Source: a virus. Taken from it: 64,000 nucleotides of DNA. This document shows, piece after piece, positions 31,801-39,892 of this stretch. Numbering within the stretch: position 1 is the first letter of the stretch; each line of letters begins with the position of its first letter. The stretch spans positions 1 to 64,000 of IMG/VR virus record IMGVR_UViG_3300042292_001109. One strand, written 5' to 3'. Made by a program: the position numbers and the translations under genes. A model generated the notes under the pieces. The model was not told where the DNA came from. It saw only the letters and a program-made list of their open reading frames with translations, and ran no database searches.

Positions 31801-32060
31801 AATTTTTCTGCACCTTGTCTATCACCAGCAGTTGCTGCTTCAACAAATTTCATTGCATCATCAGCGCTGGATATGTATTTTAATTGTTCTTTTTGACTTA
31901 AAGTTAAATTATTTAATTTACTTTCTCTTTCAACAATCCAATTTCTATCTTTGCTATTTTGACTTACGCGAGAAAATTCATCTTTTGTTTGATTATATGC
32001 ATTACTTGCATATTCTTTTGCATTATCTAAAAATGATGTATCTGAATTATTAGTTGCCAT
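28890..32060 (-). CDS. Large tail protein with phage tail-lysozyme domain (tape-measure/hub candidate)
   Basis: The protein has 1056 aa. Residues 1-200 are helical with an Ala/Glu/Arg coiled stretch; 220-540 alternate glycine-rich and hydrophobic helices (GLGAAIGIPAGEYY, ARVGGAVVGAELL), as in tape-measure proteins. Around residues 555-670 lies a tail-lysozyme domain: GYTEEQAAGIVGNLQGESG (catalytic Glu), AVGIAQWHPDR, LEDQLEFVDWEL. The remainder is low-complexity, Thr/Glu/Pro-rich. It directly follows the gp51-like frame, the place of the long tail protein in many phages. I infer a cell-wall-cutting tail tube/hub protein. AAAAGGAATATG precedes the start. Confidence 0.7.
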   Translation of the reverse strand: MATNNSDTSFLDNAKEYASNAYNQTKDEFSRVSQNSKDRNWIVERESKLNNLTLSQKEQLKYISSADDAMKFVEAATAGDRQGAEKLYSQALKGQGGAIASFAGDVATTALGGAAGKAAFKAAPKLFKGAAEVIGENIPSLKKVSNVFKSAADKADEALSTERAARAAAREQRAQESIQRAQAEQQQARTATNSTATETPFRSNTTRATETVQETITPPPEQSIFGKVADWTKNKIVQGADWAGGKVVEGAKSVGSGIASLGKTTLKGAGLGAAIGIPAGEYYENLSDEEKTKWQEKAQKGVDWVDNAIDHPGEAWEDIKKGAGNLLGDVAGGALGAAVGKGSNPFRGISAGMGSLFTGGGSVGSTFNSMPSGGDSGRIGESHFGGGDVQGKSAIEVLNKIYNVLAKTNDTINSISRDVSSLTRSQSQQNATNDLNSANMQARQNEMGSATPIYGGGGGGLGGEEGGMGEADKGFWSKLLGKINPKAAGAAAVSALNPAKKVGLLSKIGRGILGGAKAAGSAAKAVAPTAARVGGAVVGAELLNGGDDKAAYAKNFFMNKGYTEEQAAGIVGNLQGESGNFNKDVISGERRGDGGKAVGIAQWHPDRQAKFKEIMHKDLVGASLEDQLEFVDWELNNSHKSAGNDLRKQTTAEGAAKSVERKYEITAASMHGGHSSERVRNAEKLMGKSLPDKKETSSAKPVIKGVELTGDRTRNPYFIAPGEEEKSSPYDVPAEDEVTTKTASSSTVTEHATRYAPKKDMSNASPDEIREEELAQQAEELAKNPGNLTVDEINAKNSEISRERNNIEFNRINKENPSPYVETVENVTTANEHHVSPKETIETSQYTTTTNKHREVTTGGGVTTRTAEEYQPTELDKAAEAHEKDPVNNPDPLAKYHTTPIPGKPGYYMRHGKEVGPGDILEGRKDTASPVKNTDTEEQVAEIDRQKATLENERNEIGQSGVNVDKETMDKQLDRLSDIHTEMSSLNEQRNNLTGNQNGQTSPKPAAPPQQQAQQTPPPPAPAGTGKSVPGVRNDDPTIKMMEEGSMWSTQGGLMA

Positions 32061-32261
32061 CTATTGCATATTCCTTTTAGCTTCTTGTTGTTTTCGTCTT
32101 TCTTCTTTGTCTTTTAGATACTGCACCAATAAACCAACATAAACTTCCCTTTCCCAAGGGATCATCTCTTCCAACTCATGTAATCTGTATCCATGATGCT
32201 GCATCATGTTAAAATTTGTTTTATAAAAAGTTGTAAGATCAACATTACCAAGAATTAAATA
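32061..32261 (-). CDS. 51: gp51-like frame, probably reached by -1 frameshift from gp26
   Basis: The frame encodes 66 residues from the slip site: YLILGNVDLTTFYKTNFNMM, then QHHGYRLHELEEMIPWERE and a Lys/Glu-rich helix. The sequence looks coding from the very start (regular spacing, no stop), but the first start codons are the two ATGs at 32202-32207, which would give only 47-48 residues. No ribosome-binding site precedes them. It ends directly before the ATG of the 1056-aa gene. I infer a gp26-gp51 fusion of 306 aa made by slippage at 32261-32267, with possible internal initiation as an alternative. Confidence 0.6.
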   Translation of the reverse strand, partial: YLILGNVDLTTFYKTNFNMMQHHGYRLHELEEMIPWEREVYVGLLVQYLKDKEERRKQQEAKRNMQ

Positions 32262-32980
32262 AAAAAATCAAAAATATCTCGTACTTCTATAGAATGATCA
32301 AATCCGCATTTATTACATTTAATACCTAATTTTTTAACGATTTTTGGTTCATTTGCAAAAAATTCTTCTATTTTTACATATTTTTCTGGAGGTAATTCTC
32401 CAATCCAATCAACAATATTTTGTAATGGAACATCTTTTGCGCTATAAGCTGAATTATCGTCATAAATAAATTCAACGTTTTTAGCAATTATTTCAAGAAT
32501 TTGCTGCGGAGTAGGTAATGCATCACCAATAGCATCTTTTTCAAATCTTTGATAACGTAATTTTAATCCAACTTTATCTGTTACTTCAATAATAGGAGAA
32601 ATATCTGGTTTAATTATTTCCAATTCAGTCAAAAGATTTAATTCGTGTTCCATAATATTATTACATTTTTTATCTTCTTCTGTTATATTTTCGCATCTAT
32701 ATTTTAATTCAAGGATTTCAGATTCAGATCTTGCTCGTAATTGATAAAATAAAAATTCAACATCATTTAATGGTAAATCAGCAACTTCTGTTGAATCAAC
32801 ACAACAATTTTGTGCTATTTGAATTATCGCATCAACTAATGAATTATTATCTCCTGATTCTTTAGCCATGGCTAGAATCTTTTGTTCTTTTACGTTGTAA
32901 GGTCTATATTTTACAGTTAATTCTGATATTGGTAATTTAACTGTATATGTTGGCATATCAATTTTTGGTAACAAACTCAT
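32255..32980 (-). CDS. 26: gp26-like baseplate hub / tail assembly protein
   Basis: The protein has 241 aa (T4: 208). MSLLPKIDMPTYTVKLPISE, then VKYRPYNVKEQKILAMAKES and LPLNDVEFLFYQLRARSESE match the T4 baseplate protein family (PF12322 as I recall). Two Cys pairs (YRCENITEEDKKCNN and KCNKCGFDH) may bind zinc. Its last codons are GAT TTT TTT ATT TAA, a perfect slippery heptamer before the stop. AGGATTAATAAAAT precedes the ATG. The gene follows the tube-like protein. Confidence 0.8.
   Translation of the reverse strand: MSLLPKIDMPTYTVKLPISELTVKYRPYNVKEQKILAMAKESGDNNSLVDAIIQIAQNCCVDSTEVADLPLNDVEFLFYQLRARSESEILELKYRCENITEEDKKCNNIMEHELNLLTELEIIKPDISPIIEVTDKVGLKLRYQRFEKDAIGDALPTPQQILEIIAKNVEFIYDDNSAYSAKDVPLQNIVDWIGELPPEKYVKIEEFFANEPKIVKKLGIKCNKCGFDHSIEVRDIFDFFI
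32261..32267 (-). promoter_or_regulatory. Slippery heptamer T TTT TTT (-1 frameshift site)
   Basis: Seven T on the minus strand, in phase as X XXY YYZ with gp26 codons, two codons before the gp26 stop. A -1 slip leads into the gp51-like frame. Confidence 0.55.
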
Positions 32981-32997
32981 ATTTTATTAATCCTATT

Positions 32998-33867
32998 TTA
33001 TCTTAATCCAGATGATATTGTAAAGTTCGACAACCCAAGATTAGGCAATGTCGATGTCGCAGCTACAGGATTTCCGCTTTTGAAAGCTCCTTTTATGCTA
33101 TTTATTGTTGCAGCAGTTTGAATTGCTGTTCCTAATAATTCTCCTAATGGACCTCGTGAATAGTTCCCAGTTCCTTCTACTGATAAGAAATTGTATGAAT
33201 ATTCTGTGTATGCAAATGTAACATTTAATGATTGGGCTTCATTTTGAGCTGACCAAGATAATGGTACTTGATTTATTGATACGGGAAATGCATCATATAA
33301 TGTTACTTCTACCAATGGATCTCCAGTAATAGCAAAATGTGTAATTTTTACTGTCCCAACATAATCTGCTTTGTATTGTACATTATATGTTGTTTCTTGT
33401 ACTTTTTTACCTCTATAATTTATAGTTTCTGCTCTTCCTGTTATAAAAGAAATCCATTTTTGAAAAAATTTTCTAGTAATTTCTACTCCAGATCCTCTTG
33501 TATAGAATGCTAATGTAATATCGTTATATCCAGTCATAACTGAAAATTTTTCAGTAACTCCATATATTTTCTGTGTTACTGTTGCAGTAGATTCTCCAGG
33601 TAATTCTGCAGAATGACATAAAAATGATAAACTTTTTTCTGATGAACTGCCTCCCGATATAGTAAAATTTCCAGAAGATTGATCGGGGGGTATTTGTGAA
33701 AATATTTCAACTTTAAAATATGCAGTTCTACCAACATCATATTTTCTTAATTCAGCTATTCCTTCTGCCATATTATTTTTTGTTGCTGGACCCGACCCAT
33801 TCATTAAAGTATTAAAACCGCTTTTAATACTTCCGGCTGTATCTGATAGTGTATCGAAAAATGACAT
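32998..33867 (-). CDS. Tail tube-like baseplate protein (gp54/gp19 family)
   Basis: The protein has 289 aa. After a 40-residue leader come beta-strands of the tail-tube fold: YFKVEIFSQIPP, LSFLCHSAELPGES, DITLAFYTRG, KITHFAITGDPLVEVTLYDAFP and VTFAYTEYSYNF, the last being the usual tube-family ending. T4 has two such proteins, gp19 (tube) and gp54 (tube initiator, 320 aa). Length and location beside gp26 favour gp54 or a hub-proximal tube protein. GAGGAAAACAATA precedes the ATG. Confidence 0.7.
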   Translation of the reverse strand: MSFFDTLSDTAGSIKSGFNTLMNGSGPATKNNMAEGIAELRKYDVGRTAYFKVEIFSQIPPDQSSGNFTISGGSSSEKSLSFLCHSAELPGESTATVTQKIYGVTEKFSVMTGYNDITLAFYTRGSGVEITRKFFQKWISFITGRAETINYRGKKVQETTYNVQYKADYVGTVKITHFAITGDPLVEVTLYDAFPVSINQVPLSWSAQNEAQSLNVTFAYTEYSYNFLSVEGTGNYSRGPLGELLGTAIQTAATINSIKGAFKSGNPVAATSTLPNLGLSNFTISSGLR

Positions 33868-33879
33868 TATTGTTTTCCT

Positions 33880-34512
33880 CTAAAGTGTCATATCTTGTGT
33901 AGCCATAGATTCTTTCCATACATATTGTTTTGATTTTTTCATAAATGATTCAATTGGAAGAGAAGCTGCGAACCCCCAATCTTCAGGGGGAATTAATTTT
34001 ATTTCTGATCTAATATTAGATTTTAAATATTGTTTAAAGCAAGGTTCAAAAAATGCAAATTCTTGAACTCCTTTTAGATTTTCGTATTTAATGTTTAATC
34101 TATCTAATTGTCCATCTTTAGTAACTGATTTTTGCATTAAATTGCTCAACAAAATTAATCTTGGTTCTGGTGGTAAATAATGTAAATTTAATCCAGTAAA
34201 TCCGCCTTGATGTATTCCTGTTAAAAAAATTAATGGAAATGTATCGTAATATGGTAAACTTTTTCTTCCTTTTGGATCATAATGAAACAAATACATTTTA
34301 CCAACTTCGAACATATTAGTTTTATTAGCGCCAGGAGCCAATAAATCTTTTTGTTTTGGAATATGTTCTGATTTTTCTTTTGATCCTATACTTTGTAAAG
34401 ATTTTATTTCATTTTTAAACCACGTTATTGCTTCAGTAACATTTCTTAACGTAAATTTAAAATGAAATTTTGAATCTAAAGGTTCAGCTGGTCCAGGTTG
34501 CATATTATTCAT
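33880..34512 (-). CDS. 2: gp2-like DNA end protector
   Basis: The protein has 210 aa. The diagnostic stretch is MYLFHYDPKGRKSLPYYDTF, followed by GGFTGLNLHYLPPEPR, as in gp2 of T4-like cyanophages (T4 gp2: 274 aa). gp2 caps the ends of packaged DNA and protects them from host RecBCD. It starts directly after the stop of gp4 (TAAATG), and gp2/gp4 neighbourhood is the T4 arrangement. The assignment rests on the motif and neighbour. Confidence 0.65.
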   Translation of the reverse strand: MNNMQPGPAEPLDSKFHFKFTLRNVTEAITWFKNEIKSLQSIGSKEKSEHIPKQKDLLAPGANKTNMFEVGKMYLFHYDPKGRKSLPYYDTFPLIFLTGIHQGGFTGLNLHYLPPEPRLILLSNLMQKSVTKDGQLDRLNIKYENLKGVQEFAFFEPCFKQYLKSNIRSEIKLIPPEDWGFAASLPIESFMKKSKQYVWKESMATQDMTL

Positions 34513-34956
34513 TTATAACCCTAAATCCTTTTCTGTTAATACTTTGAATTCCCATTTTCTATCCATACAATATTCTCTTGCTGCTTTCCATTTAGCTTGA
34601 TTTATTGCATAGGTGCAAACTTCTGTTATATACTGTTTAGTTATTCGTTTTTTAACTTCTGGAGCATTTGCTTGATATTCCGGTTTAATCTCTAATAAAT
34701 ATGTTTTAATTCTACCATCAGCTCCTTTTACTTTTGCCCAAACATCTGGAAAATATCTATGTAGCTTATTATCTACTGGAGATTTATATGGAATAACGCA
34801 TTCTTCTGATGCCCATTCCAACACTGATGGGTTATCGTCCATCCATTTAAATACTCGCAATTCCCATGAAGATCTAGATATTATATTATCCCAATCCCCT
34901 TTATATTTTGCTTTGTTCTTTGGAACCCATTTCCTTGGTTTAGGATATCTACTCAT
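34513..34956 (-). CDS. 4: gp4-like head completion nuclease (TnsA-like)
   Basis: The protein has 147 aa (T4 gp4: 150). IISRSSWELRVFKWMDDNPSVLEWASEE, then HRYFPDVWAKV and TYLLEIKPEYQ form a TnsA-like PD-(D/E)XK site (Glu, Asp, E-x-K). gp4 trims or seals packaged DNA before the tail joins. It is the first gene of the minus-strand block gp4-gp2-tube-gp26-gp51-lysozyme protein. Confidence 0.9.
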   Translation of the reverse strand: MSRYPKPRKWVPKNKAKYKGDWDNIISRSSWELRVFKWMDDNPSVLEWASEECVIPYKSPVDNKLHRYFPDVWAKVKGADGRIKTYLLEIKPEYQANAPEVKKRITKQYITEVCTYAINQAKWKAAREYCMDRKWEFKVLTEKDLGL

Positions 34957-34986
34957 AAAATAATCAAAAAAGTTTATAAAATAACA

Positions 34987-34994
34987 TATAAATA
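34987..34994 (+). promoter_or_regulatory. T4-type late promoter box
   Basis: An exact TATAAATA lies 36 nt before the gp48 ATG at 35030 and probably drives the baseplate operon. Confidence 0.7.
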
Positions 34995-35029
34995 GTATTT
35001 AGTTAATCCAACAAAAAAGAAATAAAAAT

Positions 35030-36412
35030 ATGTCAGCAGATCCTAATTCGCCGTTAAAAGCTCTATATGCTAGTAAAAATGATATGCCTGTATTATCATA
35101 TCCAAATTCATTGGGTAGTTCAAGGCAAGGGCATTTCATTACATTTTCTGTGTTGATACCAACAAAATCAACATACCAAGAAACTGGGATTGTTTCTTCT
35201 AAAGGAGCAGATTATATATCTTCTGGGCATTTTGATGCTCTAGCTAATATACAAAAAGTCGCAAATCAAGCATCTTCAGCCGTATCATCTGTTACTGATA
35301 CAATAGGAGCAGTTGCTAGCGTTGCTAATAAAGCTCTTAGTACAGCAAATCAACTTGCAGGAACAGCTGCTTCTGTAGTTGGCGTTGTATCTGGAGCAAA
35401 AAGTATTATTACTGGAGGTTTTTCTGCTGGTTCCCCATTAACCGCGTTATCTGGAGTTGTTGGTGGGATAAATGGATTATCTTCAATTGCATCAACAGCA
35501 AGTTCAATTCCTGGAGTTTCTAGTTTCTTAAAAGATCCAATGGGGTCTGCAACTTCTGCTTTTAATTCTATAAAAGATTTTTTAAATGACCCTGCAAAAG
35601 CATTTAGTTCAGCAAGTTCAACCCAACAAGGAAAAGATCAAACTAATGGTCCAGTTTTTAAACCATCATCTGTTAAACCTAGTGGGTATATAAATTTATA
35701 CATGCCGGATACCGTTTCTATGAGTCAGCATGCCGCATATAATGATTTAAAAATGACTGATGCATTAGGTATGACTGGAGGGGTTGCAGAAGGAATGAAG
35801 GAAGCCGAAGGAATAAAGAATAGTGCTGCTTCATTATATGATTCATTTAAAAACCAAAAAAACGGTTTAATGTCATCAGATACAATAAAAACAATAAAAG
35901 AAAATGATTATAAGCCTCTTATGTTAGAAGGAGCTGGGCAAGCAGCAGGTGCGCTTGGTATTGTAAACGACGGAGCTGCTGTTGGAAAATATCTTTTAAG
36001 TAAAGCTGGATATGCAATCAACCCTCAATTTGAAGTTGTTTTTTCGGCAATGGATATGAGAACATTTCAATTTGACTTTACGTTTACACCAAAAAGCCCA
36101 AATGAAGCTGAAACAGTTAGAGAAATCATAAAATTGTTTAGAAAACACGCTGCTCCTAATTTGTATGGTGGATATGAAGGTAGATATTTTGACGTTCCTT
36201 CAGTATTTCAAATTGAATATATGCACCTAGAAAAAAGAAATGAAAATTTACATAAATTTGCTCCTTGTGTATTAACAAGTATTGTTGTTGATTATGCACC
36301 AGAAGTTGGTTGGGTTACATATAATGATGGTATGCCAGTTAAAACTCGATTGACGTTGATGTTTAAAGAAACTGAAATTTTAACAAGAGATAAAATAGAT
36401 CAAGGATATTGA
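35030..36412 (+). CDS. 48: gp48-like baseplate tail-tube cap
   Basis: The protein has 460 aa (T4: 364). The conserved C-terminal part (NPQFEVVFSAMDMRTFQFDF, then TVREIIKLFRKHAAP, FDVPSVFQIEYMH) is the gp48 signature; the tube-like N-terminal strands are RQGHFITFSVLIP and GYINLYMPDTVSMS. A long Ala/Ser/Gly-rich helical insert (residues 80-215) is absent from T4 gp48. It caps the baseplate hub and starts the tube. gp53 begins 3 nt after its stop. Confidence 0.85.
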   Translation: MSADPNSPLKALYASKNDMPVLSYPNSLGSSRQGHFITFSVLIPTKSTYQETGIVSSKGADYISSGHFDALANIQKVANQASSAVSSVTDTIGAVASVANKALSTANQLAGTAASVVGVVSGAKSIITGGFSAGSPLTALSGVVGGINGLSSIASTASSIPGVSSFLKDPMGSATSAFNSIKDFLNDPAKAFSSASSTQQGKDQTNGPVFKPSSVKPSGYINLYMPDTVSMSQHAAYNDLKMTDALGMTGGVAEGMKEAEGIKNSAASLYDSFKNQKNGLMSSDTIKTIKENDYKPLMLEGAGQAAGALGIVNDGAAVGKYLLSKAGYAINPQFEVVFSAMDMRTFQFDFTFTPKSPNEAETVREIIKLFRKHAAPNLYGGYEGRYFDVPSVFQIEYMHLEKRNENLHKFAPCVLTSIVVDYAPEVGWVTYNDGMPVKTRLTLMFKETEILTRDKIDQGY

Positions 36413-36415
36413 TAT

Positions 36416-37555
36416 ATGTCTTCATTTTTTTCAAAATATCCATTACTTAATATTAATAGTAAAATTGTAACTGATATTGTTACAAGAATAGCAATTAGAC
36501 AAAAATATTCAAATAAATTGTCGATGTATTATCCATATGATATGCAAGAAGGGGATACTCCAGAAATTATTGCAGCAAAATATTATGGAGATCCTGAGCG
36601 TCATTGGATTGTAATGTTAGCCAATGATACAATTAATCCGTTTTTTGATTATTCTTTAGATTATCCGGTATTTTCAAAATATCTTATGGATAAGTATAAA
36701 AATGAAGGAAATAGTACGAAACAATGGAAAGAAGGTAATTGGAGAGGTGAATGGGATGCAACTGAATATTATACGATTGATGGCGTTTTATATCCTGCAG
36801 GATCAATTACATACAATGAAGGCGGAACATACGAATACATATATAATCCCAATACTGGAATTACAATTACAAGCGTAGTCCTTGAAGATGGGCCAAATGA
36901 TATAGATATTGTTGCTGAATACAATGTAAATGATATTATCGTTACAAGTAATACAGCATTTATTTGCACAAATACACACAAACCTGCGCGAATTGGAACG
37001 TTTAAAGATGCGTTAGCTAAAAAATATTGGAATAGAATTTATGATGGGGCTTATTGGAAAGGGGATTGGCAAAATAATATACAATACAATACAGATGATG
37101 TTACAACGTATAATGGGATAATTTATATTTGTAAACAAAATAATACATCAAATTCTGTTAATGGAATAACTATTTCTAATGCAGATTATTGGAAAACTTA
37201 CACTAATGGCTTGGAATATACGTTAGTTACAAGAAATAAAGATCCATTTGGATATAGAGCAACTATTACTACAACTGATAATATTACAGGAAAAGAAACA
37301 TCAGAAACTATTTACATTGACGAAAAAGCATATAATGGAGGAGGAAATGGATACGATTTCCCCATATTAAATTATGCAACACAAACAAAAGAATCTGAGA
37401 ATATTGTAATTTCTACTGAAAAACAAAGATTATCTATTTATGAATACGAATTAGAACAAAATGAAAATAAACGTACAATTAATTTAATTAGAAAAGAGTA
37501 TGTTCCACAAATTGAACAAGAATTAAAAGTTTTAATGAGAACATATTATGGCTGA
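36416..37555 (+). CDS. 53: gp53-like baseplate wedge with inserted carbohydrate-binding-like modules
   Basis: The protein has 379 aa, almost twice T4 gp53 (196). Residues 1-95 are typical (LNINSKIVTDIVTRIAIRQK, then YGDPERHWIVMLANDTINP), with the LysM-like PEIIAAKYYGDPERHW segment; the C-terminus is typical again. Between them residues 103-262 hold two W....Y...D.V.Y.G..Y.C modules (WRGEWDATEYY; WKGDWQNNIQYNTDDVTTYN, then YWKTY), which look like CBM5/12-type chitin-binding folds. They could give surface binding at the wedge. gp53's end overlaps the next gene by 8 nt. Confidence 0.85.
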   Translation: MSSFFSKYPLLNINSKIVTDIVTRIAIRQKYSNKLSMYYPYDMQEGDTPEIIAAKYYGDPERHWIVMLANDTINPFFDYSLDYPVFSKYLMDKYKNEGNSTKQWKEGNWRGEWDATEYYTIDGVLYPAGSITYNEGGTYEYIYNPNTGITITSVVLEDGPNDIDIVAEYNVNDIIVTSNTAFICTNTHKPARIGTFKDALAKKYWNRIYDGAYWKGDWQNNIQYNTDDVTTYNGIIYICKQNNTSNSVNGITISNADYWKTYTNGLEYTLVTRNKDPFGYRATITTTDNITGKETSETIYIDEKAYNGGGNGYDFPILNYATQTKESENIVISTEKQRLSIYEYELEQNENKRTINLIRKEYVPQIEQELKVLMRTYYG

Positions 37556-38903
37556 TGGATTATTACATATACAAGATGTATCAATTGTATCTTGCAAAAT
37601 TGTTGGCGTTTCTGGACACCCAACTGATGTTTCAGCTATGGTTGTTGAGATAAATTATTTTGAGGATATTTTTTCTAATTTTGTTAGTGGAGCATTGGTT
37701 ATAAATGATTCTGTTGGCCTTATTCAAATGTTTCAATTTCAAGGACAAGAAGTATTAATTCTTGAAATAGATAAACCTGGACTAGATGATCCATTAAAAA
37801 AGACACTTAGGATTTACAAACATAGCGGAAGATCTCAAACAAAAACTTCAAATGAAAATTATATCATACATTTTTGTTCAGAGGAAGCGTATTTAAATGA
37901 ACAATACAAAATATCTAAGTCATATAAAAATATGATAATTGCGGATATTGTTCATGGTATTTTAGAAAATGATTTAAAAATTAATCCGGACCTTTTAATA
38001 AATTTTGATAAAACTTCTGGAGTTCATGATATTTTAGTTCCAAATTTAAAACCATTTCAAGCAATAAACTGGTTAACAACATTTGCACAAGCTGATCAAG
38101 ATAAAAATGCAGGAGCATTTTTTCTATTCTACGAAGATAAATATGGATTTTCTTTTAGATCAGTTTTAAATTTGTATAAACAAAAAACTGCAAGAAAATA
38201 CAAATACGAAGAAAAGAATTTGAAATCAACACAAAATGATTTAATTTCTGACGTCAATAAAGAATTCGTAAATGTTATTGCGTTTGAACATATAAGCGCA
38301 TTTGATTCTATTTCTGCAGTTAAACAAGGAACGATGGCAAGTAAGACAATAACAATCGATCCATTAAGGTTGAAATTTGGAGAAAATGCTCATGATTATA
38401 ATGAATATACAAAAAACGTCCAATCATTAGACTATGCTTCTCTTCCTAATTCAGCAGAAAATAGAATGGGAGATACAATGAATAAAACTGTAGGAGCTGT
38501 TAAATTTGTAATATCAACTTCCGGTCAAAGCGAAAATAAATATATTAAAGATAAAGAAGTTCCAGTTAATGAGTTTTCTCCAGAAAAAACTACTTCAGTT
38601 AGATCTTCGCAGTTATCTCTTATGTGGTCTAATAGAATAAAAATTATTATTCCTGGAGATATTGGTTTAACTGTTGGTATGATTGTTGATTTTGATAAAC
38701 CAGAAATAAGCTATAATAATCCACAAAGCAAAGAAAAAACTTCTGATCCAATTTATTCAGGAAAATATCTTATTACTGCATTAAGACATATAATAACACA
38801 AGAAAATAGGTTTACTACGATACTAGAACTATGTAAAGATTCTTATCCTAATAAAACATTTAAATATGATAATACTAATCCAGGTTGGAAAGAAGTAAGA
38901 TAA
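37548..38903 (+). CDS. 27: gp27-like baseplate hub protein
   Basis: The protein has 451 aa (T4: 391). It begins IQDVSIVSCKIVGVSGHPTD and has a gpD/gp27-type two-domain hub pattern: EINYFEDIFSNFVSGALVIND (first tube-like domain), SKSYKNMIIADIVHGILEND, PFQAINWLTTFAQADQD and FFLFYEDKYGFSFRSV. gp27 trimers form the ring that holds the gp5 spike. The gp5-like gene follows after 1 nt. Confidence 0.8.
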   Translation: MADGLLHIQDVSIVSCKIVGVSGHPTDVSAMVVEINYFEDIFSNFVSGALVINDSVGLIQMFQFQGQEVLILEIDKPGLDDPLKKTLRIYKHSGRSQTKTSNENYIIHFCSEEAYLNEQYKISKSYKNMIIADIVHGILENDLKINPDLLINFDKTSGVHDILVPNLKPFQAINWLTTFAQADQDKNAGAFFLFYEDKYGFSFRSVLNLYKQKTARKYKYEEKNLKSTQNDLISDVNKEFVNVIAFEHISAFDSISAVKQGTMASKTITIDPLRLKFGENAHDYNEYTKNVQSLDYASLPNSAENRMGDTMNKTVGAVKFVISTSGQSENKYIKDKEVPVNEFSPEKTTSVRSSQLSLMWSNRIKIIIPGDIGLTVGMIVDFDKPEISYNNPQSKEKTSDPIYSGKYLITALRHIITQENRFTTILELCKDSYPNKTFKYDNTNPGWKEVR

Positions 38904-38904
38904 T

Positions 38905-39891
38905 ATGAGTAATAATAGAAGAGGAAATTTCATAGGCCATAATGGATTCGTTTGGTGGATCGGCGTTATCGAAGATAGAATGGATCCATTAAATCTTGGT
39001 CGGTGTAGAGTAAGAATACAAGGATTACACGAAGGAACAAAAGCGCAAGTTCCAACAAATACATTACCTTGGGCGCAACCATTATTTTCTATTAATGGGT
39101 CAACGTCTACTCCTTCTACGCTACAAGAAGGGGATTTTGTAATGGGTTTTTTTATGGATGGCGCATCAAGCCAATATCCAATAATTATGGGTATGTTTCA
39201 TGGAATACCAGAAGATAGCCCTGACAGAGAAAAAGGTTTTAATGACCCAAGAACTGACGAACAATTAAAAGCTGCTCCGAGAAAACCGCAGACAATTGAT
39301 TATTCAACTAAAGGTGGCGCAAAAATTACTGAGTACCCAGCAGCAAATACTTATCCAAATAGACTTGACCAACCTACTACAAGTAGACTATCAAGGAATG
39401 AAAGTATAGATACAACTATTGTTAAAGCAAAAAATGATTCTGTTAAAAAAGCTAAAGGACCAAAAGGTGCAACTGCTTGGACTGAACCTAATTCTCCTTA
39501 TAATACAAAGTATCCATACAATCAAGTTGTAAGCACTGAATCAGGACATTATTTCGAGCTTGACGACTCTCCTGGGCATGAACGGATACATTTGTATCAT
39601 AGAAGCGGAACGTTCTCTGAGACGCATCCAGATGGTTCACAGGTCGAGAAAATTGTTAAAGATAGATATACTGTTGTATTAAATAATGATAAAGTATCTA
39701 TTTCTGGAGATTGCTCAGTTACAATTGAAGGAAGTAATAAAGTTTATATTATTGGTAATTGTGATACAACTATTGATGGGAATTATACTATGACGATTAA
39801 TGGAAATATGACAACAACTGTTGCTGGAACTATAAACCAAACAAGTAGTGGAGCAACTAATATTAAAGGTTCACCAATAAACTTAAACTAA
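38905..39891 (+). CDS. 5: gp5-like spike protein without lysozyme domain
   Basis: The protein has 328 aa (T4 gp5: 575). The N-terminal OB-fold is clear: FVWWIGVIEDRMDPLNLGRCRVRIQG.. and GDFVMGFFMDGASSQYPIIMG. The C-terminus has the repeats that form a triple-stranded beta-helix needle (VSISGDCSVTIEGSNKVYII, then NCDTTIDGNYTMTINGN). No lysozyme domain lies between them. In T4 the lysozyme is inside gp5; here a lysozyme domain is in the 1056-aa tail protein. Confidence 0.88.
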   Translation: MSNNRRGNFIGHNGFVWWIGVIEDRMDPLNLGRCRVRIQGLHEGTKAQVPTNTLPWAQPLFSINGSTSTPSTLQEGDFVMGFFMDGASSQYPIIMGMFHGIPEDSPDREKGFNDPRTDEQLKAAPRKPQTIDYSTKGGAKITEYPAANTYPNRLDQPTTSRLSRNESIDTTIVKAKNDSVKKAKGPKGATAWTEPNSPYNTKYPYNQVVSTESGHYFELDDSPGHERIHLYHRSGTFSETHPDGSQVEKIVKDRYTVVLNNDKVSISGDCSVTIEGSNKVYIIGNCDTTIDGNYTMTINGNMTTTVAGTINQTSSGATNIKGSPINLN

Positions 39892-39892
39892 T

